In this document: one piece after another, positions 7,845-13,694 of the stretch
How the letters are laid out: the number at the start of each line of letters is the position of its first letter
Numbering within the stretch: position 1 is the first letter of the stretch
DNA from: Erythrobacter ramosus
GTDB lineage: Bacteria > Pseudomonadota > Alphaproteobacteria > Sphingomonadales > Sphingomonadaceae
Length of the DNA: 64,000 nt
Direction of reading: 5' to 3'
Assembly (NCBI RefSeq): GCF_009828055.1
Contig: NZ_WTYB01000002.1
Span: forward strand, 1,178,001-1,242,000
Notes under the pieces: model-generated
Databases searched by the model: none
What the model saw: only the letters and a program-made list of their open reading frames with translations
What the model was told of the DNA's origin: nothing
Program-made: the position numbers and the translations under genes

Positions 7845-8519
7845 ATGGCATATCTCGATGATGCCGGACGCCAGCTGGTCAGCGAAGCAGTCACGGCCGC
7901 CGAAAGCGCGACCTCGGGCGAAATCGTAACTGTGCTGGCCGATCGTTCGGACGGCTACACCGATGTCGCGCTGCTGTGGGCGGCAGGCGCGGCGTTCACG
8001 GCGATGAGCGTGTTCGCGGCCTTCCCCTTGCCCTTCCTGAATGCGTGGGATGCGGCCTTTGGCGGCTGGGGCCATGAATGGACCACCGGCGAACTCGCCA
8101 GCATGGTGATCGCGCTCGGCCTCATCAAATTCGTCGCGGTGATGCTGGTGCAGCAATGGGAGCCGCTGAAGTTTGTCCTGATCCCCGGCCCGCTCAAGAC
8201 GATCCGGGTCCACAATCAGGCCGTGCGCCAGTTCAAGGTCGGGGCGGAACGTCGCACCACCGGGCGCACGGGGGTGATGATATACCTTTCGATGCGCGAA
8301 CACCGCGCGGAAATCGTCGCGGATGAAACCATCGCGGCCAAGGTGCCCGCCGAAGTGTGGGGCGAAGCGATGGGCGATATGCTCGTCCACATCCGCAAAG
8401 GCCGCGTGGCCGAGGGGTTGGCCGTCGGCATCAGCGATGTCGGCCATGTCCTGGCCGAACATTTCCCGCGCGGCCATGACGACGAAAACGAGCTGCCGGA
8501 CCGGCTGATCGAGGTTTGA
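7845..8519 (+). CDS. Second TPM-domain membrane protein
   Basis: 224 aa. Unlike its upstream neighbour it has no signal peptide. The N-terminal part (LDDAGRQLVSEAVTAAESATSGEIVTVLADRS) resembles the start of the TPM domain. Two hydrophobic segments interrupt it (about 43-60 and 84-103), and the rest of the domain follows, with GRTGVMIYLSMREHRAEIVAD and the C-terminal VGISDVGHVLAEHFPRG. It forms the third gene of the lemA-TPM-TPM operon (3-bp gap). Function unknown; the shared operon suggests a membrane complex. Confidence 0.82.
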   Translation: MAYLDDAGRQLVSEAVTAAESATSGEIVTVLADRSDGYTDVALLWAAGAAFTAMSVFAAFPLPFLNAWDAAFGGWGHEWTTGELASMVIALGLIKFVAVMLVQQWEPLKFVLIPGPLKTIRVHNQAVRQFKVGAERRTTGRTGVMIYLSMREHRAEIVADETIAAKVPAEVWGEAMGDMLVHIRKGRVAEGLAVGISDVGHVLAEHFPRGHDDENELPDRLIEV

Positions 8520-8554
8520 CCCAACCTGCCGCAATTCGCCCTTGACCCGCTCGC

Positions 8555-8629
8555 CCTGAGCCTGTCGAAGGGCCGCTCTTTCTTTCCGATCCAGCGCTGA
8601 AGAAGAACGATCCTTCGACAGGCTCAGGA
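8555..8629. repeat. Intergenic inverted repeat (sphingomonad-type)
   Basis: CCTGAGCCTGTCGAAGG (from 8555) is answered by its reverse complement CCTTCGACAGGCTCAGG (from 8612), separated by about 40 bp. The similarity extends outwards weakly (CCCG near 8547 and CGGGG near 8635). This motif is a familiar dispersed intergenic repeat in sphingomonad genomes. It can form a long stem-loop between the TPM operon and the Nudix gene and might attenuate transcription between them. Confidence 0.75.
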
Positions 8630-8671
8630 TGAACGGGGTTTTGCATTTTGGAAAAAGACCGCGACGCCGAT

Positions 8672-9208
8672 ATGCCTGAAGAGGTGATGTGGGAAGGGCG
8701 CTTCATCACCACCAAGAAGCGGGGCCGCTGGGAATATGTCGGGCGCGCGCGCGGCATCCGCGCCGCTGCGATCATCGCGCTGGACGAGGACGCCGATGGC
8801 ACCCGCCACGTGATCCTTGTCAGTCAGTACCGCGTACCGCTCTCGCGCTTCAGCCTCGAAGTCCCCGCAGGCCTCGTCGGCGATGATGCGGGCGGCAAGG
8901 ACGAAAGCGCCCTCACCGCTGCCGCGCGCGAGTTGGAAGAAGAAACCGGCTACCGCGCCGCCAACCTTGAGGTGCTGGGTGAGTTCTACTCCTCGCCCGG
9001 CATGGTCTCGGAATGCTTCACGCTGCTGAAAGCGACCGGCCTTGAACGCGTTGGCGAAGGGGGCGGTACCGAGGGCGAGAATATCACCGTCCACCGGGTT
9101 GCGCTGCGCGAGCTTTCGCGATTCGTGGCCGAGTGGCGGCGCGCAGGGCACGCGGTCGACGTGCGCATCGCGATGTTACTGACACCGGGATACTTGGGAG
9201 AGGATTGA
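8672..9208 (+). CDS. Nudix hydrolase, ADP-ribose pyrophosphatase type
   Basis: About 178 aa from the ATG at 8672; a TTG at 8648 in frame would add 8 residues and cannot be excluded, since neither has a strong ribosome binding site. The Nudix box is visible around residues 80-100 (G-x5-E then AARELEEETGY), with the metal-binding Glu cluster REXXEE. The preceding RGIRAAAIIALDED and FSLEVPAGLVGDD match ADP-ribose/sugar-nucleotide pyrophosphatases, which hydrolyse ADP-ribose to AMP and ribose 5-phosphate. Located 3 bp upstream of an SDR dehydrogenase, suggesting a two-gene unit. Confidence 0.88.
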   Translation: MPEEVMWEGRFITTKKRGRWEYVGRARGIRAAAIIALDEDADGTRHVILVSQYRVPLSRFSLEVPAGLVGDDAGGKDESALTAAARELEEETGYRAANLEVLGEFYSSPGMVSECFTLLKATGLERVGEGGGTEGENITVHRVALRELSRFVAEWRRAGHAVDVRIAMLLTPGYLGED

Positions 9209-9211
9209 GTT

Positions 9212-9994
9212 ATGGTAGGCAGAGTTGCGGGCAAGATGGCCCTCGTCACGGGCGGCGCGCAGGGCCTAGGCCGCGCGCATTGCATCCGCTTGGCGCAGGA
9301 AGGCGCGCGGGTCCTGGCGACCGACATCAACGGCGCAGGCGCGCAGGAAACCGCCGCGATCATCAATGCCGAGATGGGCGAAGGCACTGCCTTCGGGATC
9401 GCGCACGACGTAACCGACCCCGCTCAATGGGAAGCCGCAGTCGATGCCGCGCGCGAACATCTCGGCGGGCTCAACGTGCTGGTCAACAACGCCGGGATCG
9501 GGGTGCCGGGCAATATCGAGGCCTGCGATTTCGGCGATTGGCAGCGCTGCTTCGACATCAACGTGAACTCGATCTTCCACGGCTGCCAGAAGGCCCTGCC
9601 GCTGATGCGCGAGCACGCACCTGGGTCGATCATCAACATCTCCTCGATCGCAGGGCTCATCGCGAGCGACACCATGCCTGCATACAACGCTTCGAAAGCG
9701 GCGGTGTGGATGCTGTCGAAGTCGATTGCGCTCCACTGCGCCAAGAAGGGCATGAATATCCGCTGCAATTCGGTCCACCCGACCTTTGTCGACACGCCAA
9801 TCCTCGATGGCACCGCGAAGGCGGCATCACTCGACAAGGATGTGCTGCTGGAAAAGCTGGCGCGGCAGATCCCGCTGAAGTTCGTGGGCGAGCCCAATGA
9901 TATCGCCAACGCAGTGCTCTATCTGGCGAGTGACGAAAGCCGCTTCATGACGGGGGCCGAGCTCAAACTGGATGGCGGCATCAGCGCGATGTAG
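9212..9994 (+). CDS. Short-chain dehydrogenase/reductase
   Basis: 260 aa NAD(P)-dependent oxidoreductase of the classical SDR family. The nucleotide-binding TGGAQGLGRA is near residue 13, VLVNNAGIG near 90, and the catalytic Ser and Tyr-x3-Lys are visible (NISSIAGL and PAYNASKAA near 145-165). The acidic ATDIN after the second strand suggests NAD preference. C-terminal YLASDESRFMTGAELKLDGG is typical. The substrate cannot be told; the closest-sounding families are cyclohexanol or hydroxysteroid dehydrogenases. Follows the Nudix gene by 3 bp. Confidence 0.88.
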   Translation: MVGRVAGKMALVTGGAQGLGRAHCIRLAQEGARVLATDINGAGAQETAAIINAEMGEGTAFGIAHDVTDPAQWEAAVDAAREHLGGLNVLVNNAGIGVPGNIEACDFGDWQRCFDINVNSIFHGCQKALPLMREHAPGSIINISSIAGLIASDTMPAYNASKAAVWMLSKSIALHCAKKGMNIRCNSVHPTFVDTPILDGTAKAASLDKDVLLEKLARQIPLKFVGEPNDIANAVLYLASDESRFMTGAELKLDGGISAM

Positions 9995-10008
9995 CTGTTT
10001 GTTGTTTG

Positions 10009-10052
10009 CATGGTCGAACCGGAAAACCGGTTCCCACTTTTCCTGACCATGC
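10009..10052. repeat. REP-like palindromic element, copy 1
   Basis: Outer arms GCATGGTC and GACCATGC enclose an inner hairpin GAACCGG-AAAA-CCGGTTC and the tail CCACTTTTCCT. The core CCGGAAAACCGGTTCCCACT resembles a widespread alphaproteobacterial intergenic repeat. It sits between the convergent SDR and PspC genes. Confidence 0.7.
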
Positions 10053-10059
10053 AAAGAAG

Positions 10060-10080
10060 AAGGGGCCCAAAAGGCCCCTT
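10060..10080. terminator. Hairpin between convergent SDR and pspC genes
   Basis: AAGGGGCC-CAAAA-GGCCCCTT is a perfect 8-bp inverted repeat flanked by A/T at both sides, so it may act as a weak bidirectional terminator for the convergent genes. There is no long T-run. Confidence 0.5.
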
Positions 10081-10099
10081 CCCGGTTATTCCAATCAGG

Positions 10100-10140
10100 T
10101 GCAGCGGCCCGAAAACCGGGATCCGCTTTTCGTCGCTGCA
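10100..10140. repeat. REP-like palindromic element, copy 2
   Basis: Outer arms TGCAGCG and CGCTGCA enclose CCGAAAACCGGGATCCGCTTTT, which matches the core of the copy at 10009-10052 with a few changes. It ends one base before the stop codon of the PspC gene. Confidence 0.65.
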
Positions 10141-10141
10141 C

Positions 10142-10357
10142 TCAATCCGCGATCAGCGCGATCGCCAGGTAGATCAGGATGAAGCTGCCGAAGCCGAGCA
10201 GCGCGCCGGCAACGAAGCCGATCCGCACCAGCATGGTGTCAATCCCGAAGTAGTCAGCAATCCCGGCGCAGACGCCGAAGACCTTGGCGTTGGACTTGTC
10301 GAGGCGGAAGTTCGCGCGGGGCGGCTTGCCGCCGGAATTGCCCGTGATGTTGTTCAT
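10142..10357 (-). CDS. PspC-domain membrane protein
   Basis: 71 aa. The PspC domain is recognisable: FRLDKSNAKVFGVCAGIADYFGIDTMLVR followed by a transmembrane helix (about residues 45-68, IGFVAGALLGFGSFILIYLAIAL). PspC proteins sense or respond to inner-membrane stress together with PspA/PspB in the phage-shock system. ACGGAGA 7 bp upstream of the ATG is the ribosome binding site. It is the third gene of a minus-strand unit behind two 37-aa membrane peptides (33-bp gap) and a sigma54-like promoter at 10736-10721, which would fit the sigma54 control known for psp operons. No pspA or pspF is visible in this window. Confidence 0.88.
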   Translation of the reverse strand: MNNITGNSGGKPPRANFRLDKSNAKVFGVCAGIADYFGIDTMLVRIGFVAGALLGFGSFILIYLAIALIAD

Positions 10358-10390
10358 GTCAGTCAGTCTCCGTGAGAAAATGTTGCCGGC

Positions 10391-10504
10391 TCAGGCGATC
10401 ATGCCGGGGCTAGCAGGAACGATAGCATAGGCGAAGCTGGCAACGGTCAGAACGACAGCGAAGGCAGCGGAAGCGAGGCGGGCGAGATTTTCAGAGCCGA
10501 ACAT
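10391..10504 (-). CDS. 37-aa single-pass membrane peptide, copy B
   Basis: Micro-protein from ATG 10504 to TGA at 10393-10391. It begins MFGSENLARLASAAF, continues as one hydrophobic helix and ends FAYAIVPASPGMIA. It aligns along its whole length with the peptide encoded at 10658-10545: same 37-aa length, MF-x-x-E start, RL near residue 9, and an identical FAYAIVPASP segment. The upstream AAAGGACC is a moderate ribosome binding site. Conservation between the two copies and equal length argue that both are translated. I do not recognise a named family; co-transcription with a PspC gene suggests a membrane-stress role (inference). Confidence 0.75.
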   Translation of the reverse strand: MFGSENLARLASAAFAVVLTVASFAYAIVPASPGMIA

Positions 10505-10544
10505 GGTCTTGGGTCCTTTGGGTCGAGAGGTTGTGAGGCGAAGG

Positions 10545-10658
10545 TCAGGCGATCAGGGTCGGGCTGGCCGGAACGATGGCGTAGGCGAAGAACGCGGCCG
10601 ACATGACGATCGAGAAAGCGGCGGCGAACAGGCGGTTCGAGGTTTCGGTGGCGAACAT
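10545..10658 (-). CDS. 37-aa single-pass membrane peptide, copy A
   Basis: Micro-protein from ATG 10658 to TGA at 10547-10545, starting MFATETSNRLFAAAF and ending FAYAIVPASPTLIA. The central 20 residues are hydrophobic and could span the membrane once. AAAAGGAGA placed 7 bp before the ATG is an excellent ribosome binding site. It is the first gene after the sigma54-type promoter and is followed 40 bp later by its paralogue (copy B). The two are about 60% identical by eye, so they arose by tandem duplication and diverged under constraint. No known function. Confidence 0.78.
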   Translation of the reverse strand: MFATETSNRLFAAAFSIVMSAAFFAYAIVPASPTLIA

Positions 10659-10720
10659 GTGAAGTCTCCTTTTGGTGTTTTCAGTGCTTTCCGGGACCAT
10701 CCCGGGGATGCAAACAACAC

Positions 10721-10736
10721 TGCATGGGGCGTGCCA
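10721..10736 (-). promoter_or_regulatory. Sigma54-type promoter for the peptide/pspC operon
   Basis: On the minus strand TTGGCACGCCCCATGCA matches the -24/-12 consensus TGGCACG-N4-TTGC with one change (ATGC for TTGC). GG at 10735-10734 and GC at 10723-10722 are exactly 10 bp apart, as sigma54 promoters require. Transcription would start near 10710, leaving a leader of about 50 nt before the ATG at 10658. An upstream activator site was not identified. Sigma54 control is known for psp operons in enterobacteria; its use here is inferred. Confidence 0.6.
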
Positions 10737-10898
10737 AACTCGAAAAATGGCGGAATTCTGGGGTTTCGATGCTTACGCCCCGCAAACAGTTCGTTCAGCC
10801 AAGCGAAAGATTGGGAAAATCCACCAAGGGTTGGGATTGCCGATTTCAAGACGGCTGCTCTGGCCAAATCTGGCCCCTGTGCTAACCGCGAGTGCGCC

Positions 10899-11996
10899 AT
10901 GGGCCTCAGCCGGATCACCCTCGAAAACTTCCGCAATCACGCCGCGACGACGCTTGGCGAGACGGCGCATTTCAATCTGCTCGTGGGTGAGAACGGCGCG
11001 GGGAAAACGAACCTGCTGGAGGCGCTATCGCTGCTCGGGCCGGGGCGCGGGCTGCGGCGTGCGAACCTTGGTGATCTGGCGCGGCGGGCGGTTCCGGGCG
11101 ATCCTCCCCTCCCCTTTGCCATCGGAGCGAGCCTGACCGAGGCCGGCACAGTGTCGGCGCGGATCGGCACCTATACGGAAGACGGCCAACCCGGGCGGCG
11201 GATGGTGCGGGTCAACAGCGCGCCCGCCAGCGCGGCGAGCCTCGCCGAATGGCTGGCGATGAGCTGGCTCACTCCTGCAATGGACGGCCTCTTCACCGAC
11301 AGCGCAGGCGCGCGGCGGCGGTTCATGGACCGCATGGCACTGGCCATCGCGCCCGATCATGCGCGGCGGGTCAATGCGCTCGAAACGGCACTGCGGGAAC
11401 GCGGCAAGTTGCTGGAAGCGGGCGGTGATCCGCGCTGGATGGATGCGATCGAGGCGCAGGCGGCGGATCACGGCGCGGCGGTCGCGCGCACTCGGGCCGA
11501 CCTTGTCTTGCGGTTGGCGGATGAACTTTCCGCCCTGCCCCCTGAACCTTTCGCCCGGCCCGCCCTCACTTACCTCCCCGGCGGCCCGCTGGACGAAACC
11601 GCTTTGCGCGCCGAACTCGCCCGCGCGCGCCCGCGTGATCGGGCGGCCGGGCGCGCGCTCACAGGGCCGCAGCGCGATGAATTGCAGGTCAAAATGGCCT
11701 CAACCAGTCAGCCTGCCGCCGCCTGTTCGACCGGCGAGCAGAAGGCCATGCTGATCGCCATTACGCTGGCCCACGGCATCCTCGCCGCCGCTGGCCGCCC
11801 CAGCGTGCTGCTGCTGGACGAGGTCGCCGCGCATCTCGATCCGGTGCGCCGGACCGAACTGTTCCGGAGGCTGCGGGAAGGCAAGGCGCAGGTCTGGATG
11901 ACCGGCACCGAACTCGCCCCCTTCGATGCGATCCGCAAGGAAGCTGCGATCTGGAGGGTGTCTGGCGGGGGTGTGGAGCGCATCGTCCAAAGCTGA
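10899..11996 (+). CDS. recF: DNA replication and repair protein RecF
   Basis: SMC-like ATPase that loads RecA onto gapped DNA with RecO and RecR. 365 aa from the ATG at 10899, which begins MGLSRITLENFRNH, the family start; longer upstream frames are rejected. Walker A is GENGAGKTN near residue 31, the signature motif STGEQKAML near 280, and Walker B VLLLDEVAAHLD near 305. It is not in the dnaA-dnaN-recF arrangement seen in many bacteria; here it is monocistronic and divergent from the micro-peptide operon, with 240 bp between the starts. Confidence 0.95.
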   Translation: MGLSRITLENFRNHAATTLGETAHFNLLVGENGAGKTNLLEALSLLGPGRGLRRANLGDLARRAVPGDPPLPFAIGASLTEAGTVSARIGTYTEDGQPGRRMVRVNSAPASAASLAEWLAMSWLTPAMDGLFTDSAGARRRFMDRMALAIAPDHARRVNALETALRERGKLLEAGGDPRWMDAIEAQAADHGAAVARTRADLVLRLADELSALPPEPFARPALTYLPGGPLDETALRAELARARPRDRAAGRALTGPQRDELQVKMASTSQPAAACSTGEQKAMLIAITLAHGILAAAGRPSVLLLDEVAAHLDPVRRTELFRRLREGKAQVWMTGTELAPFDAIRKEAAIWRVSGGGVERIVQS

Positions 11997-12219
11997 CAAA
12001 GTTGACACCCTGTCAAGCACCAGATTTCATAAAAATCTCTTTAATATTAGTTATTTGCGCCGAGAAATCGAAGTTGACACTTTGCGCGGTGCGGGGGGGG
12101 CAGCCTCCCATTTCGGATGGGCGCATTCGACAATGGGAAAGAACGCCCCTGCGATAACGCGGCTGTGGCGAGTAGGAAAATGGCGACGCGCAAAGGGCTG
12201 CTTTGCTCCGCGCGCTACA
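11997..12219. other. AT-rich gap between convergent genes with TTGACA dyad
   Basis: This 223-bp stretch lies between the ends of recF and the esterase gene. TTGACA-CCC-TGTCAA (12002-12016) is a perfect palindrome, and AAGTTGACAC occurs there and again near 12071. The DNA from 12020 to 12062 is much more AT-rich than its surroundings. No convincing protein frame is visible. Because both neighbours end here, a promoter for either is not expected; a small RNA or a leftover of an inserted element is possible. Confidence 0.4.
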
Positions 12220-12942
12220 CTACTCCCCGCGAGGCAACGCGCCTTCCACCTCGTCGAGCGTCGAGGCCACCAGCCGCTCGATTCCATCGGCGGTCGGGTG
12301 AATCTTGTCGGCCTGGAACAGCGCAGGCTCGCGATAAATGTCCTCAAGCCAGAACGGGATCAGCGCCGCGCCATATTCCTTGGCGAGATCGCGGTAGATC
12401 GCATCGAACTGCGCCTGAAACTCCGGCCCGTAATTCGGCGGTGCCCGCATCCCCATGATCAGCACCGGCACCTTCTGCTCGCGCAGGATCGTCAGCATCT
12501 TGCCAAGGTTTGCCTTGGTCTCTTCCGGCGAGAGCCCGCGCAGTAGGTCATTCCCGCCCAGCTCCAGAATTAACAGCGCGGGCGGCGTCTCCTGCGCAGC
12601 CAGCGTAAACTCCAGCCGCTGCAACCCCGCTGCCGAGGTATCGCCTGAGACCCCCGCATTGATCACATCGGCGTCCATTCCCTTGGCCCGCAGCGCGTTC
12701 TCCAGCTTCTCGGGATAGGAATCGCGCGGGTCGAGGTTGTAGCCGGCAAACAGGCTGTCACCGAAGGCGATGATCTTCCGCTCCGGCCCCATCACCGGGA
12801 TCGCCGGGAGCGCGGGCTGGCCGTCTTCGGCGATCTCGGCCGCAGGCGCGGCGTCCTCGGCCGCGTCCCCGCAGCCAGCGAGCGCAAGCGCCAAGGCACC
12901 AACGACGCTTATATTCGACCAACCGCGCTTGTGCATCCGCAC
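12220..12942 (-). CDS. TesA-like GDSL arylesterase, lipoprotein
   Basis: 240 aa SGNH-family esterase/lysophospholipase. A signal peptide ends in the lipobox LALAGCG near residue 24, so it is probably membrane anchored in the periplasm. SGNH blocks are all present: IIAFGDSLFAGYNL (catalytic Ser), AGVSGDTSAAG (Gly), LELGGNDLLRG (Asn) and the C-terminal DKIHPTADG carrying the Asp-His pair. It is divergent from the ybbA/ybbP-like ABC pair, the same arrangement as tesA-ybbAP in E. coli. Substrates are likely short acyl esters. Confidence 0.9.
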   Translation of the reverse strand: MRMHKRGWSNISVVGALALALAGCGDAAEDAAPAAEIAEDGQPALPAIPVMGPERKIIAFGDSLFAGYNLDPRDSYPEKLENALRAKGMDADVINAGVSGDTSAAGLQRLEFTLAAQETPPALLILELGGNDLLRGLSPEETKANLGKMLTILREQKVPVLIMGMRAPPNYGPEFQAQFDAIYRDLAKEYGAALIPFWLEDIYREPALFQADKIHPTADGIERLVASTLDEVEGALPRGE

Positions 12943-12995
12943 ACCATCCTTAGCTGTAGCTTGTTGCTATCCCCCACCTATGCCATCGGAACCGT

Positions 12996-13694
12996 GTGAC
13001 AAGTCCCTCTCTCGCAATCAGCGCCCGCAATCTTACCCTCACCCTCGGCAGCAATGCTGCGCCGGTCACGATCCTGCGGGGTATAGACCTCGACATTGAA
13101 CAGGGTCAGGTCGTGGCGCTGTTGGGGCCATCAGGTTCGGGCAAAAGCTCGCTGATGGCCGTGCTGTCCGGCCTCGAGCGCGCAAGCGGCGGCGCACTGA
13201 CTGTGGCGGGTGCGGATTTCACCAATCTGACCGAGGATGGCCTTGCCGCGGCGCGCCGGGGCCGGATCGGAATTGTGCTGCAAGCCTTCCACCTGCTGCC
13301 GACCATGACCGCGGCCGAGAACGTCGCCACTCCGATGGAGCTGGCCGCCATGCCGGACGCCAGCCCGCGCGCGCTGGCGGAGCTGGAAGCGGTCGGCCTC
13401 GGCCACCGCACCGGGCATTACCCCACCCAGCTTTCGGGCGGCGAGCAACAGCGCGTGGCCATCGCCCGCGCTACCGCGCCCCGCCCCGATCTGATCTTCG
13501 CCGATGAACCGACCGGCAACCTCGACGCCGCGACGGGCGAGGAGATCATCAACCTCCTGTTCGCCCGCCGCGCCGAGACCGGAGCGACGCTGCTCATCAT
13601 CACCCACGATGCCAGCCTTGCTGCGCGCTGCGAGCGGGTGCTGACCATGGCGGACGGCATGATCGTCTCGGATACGGCAGGCAGCAAGGCATGA
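12996..13694 (+). CDS. YbbA/LolD-type ABC transporter ATPase
   Basis: 232 aa, GTG start at 12996. Walker A is GPSGSGKSS near residue 44, the signature LSGGEQQRVAIARA near 143, Walker B DLIFADEPTGNLD near 162, and the H-loop His in LLIITHDA near 202. These MacB/LolD-like ATPases pair with FtsX-type permeases and usually drive mechanotransmission or lipoprotein/metabolite extrusion rather than classical transport. Its stop overlaps the permease start by 4 bp. Divergent partner is a TesA-like esterase. Confidence 0.92.
   Translation: MTSPSLAISARNLTLTLGSNAAPVTILRGIDLDIEQGQVVALLGPSGSGKSSLMAVLSGLERASGGALTVAGADFTNLTEDGLAAARRGRIGIVLQAFHLLPTMTAAENVATPMELAAMPDASPRALAELEAVGLGHRTGHYPTQLSGGEQQRVAIARATAPRPDLIFADEPTGNLDAATGEEIINLLFARRAETGATLLIITHDASLAARCERVLTMADGMIVSDTAGSKA

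Noticed and set aside
12002..12050. TTGACA as a -35 box for a plus-strand promoter
   Set aside because: No acceptable -10 at 16-19 bp and no gene downstream on that strand before the convergent esterase.
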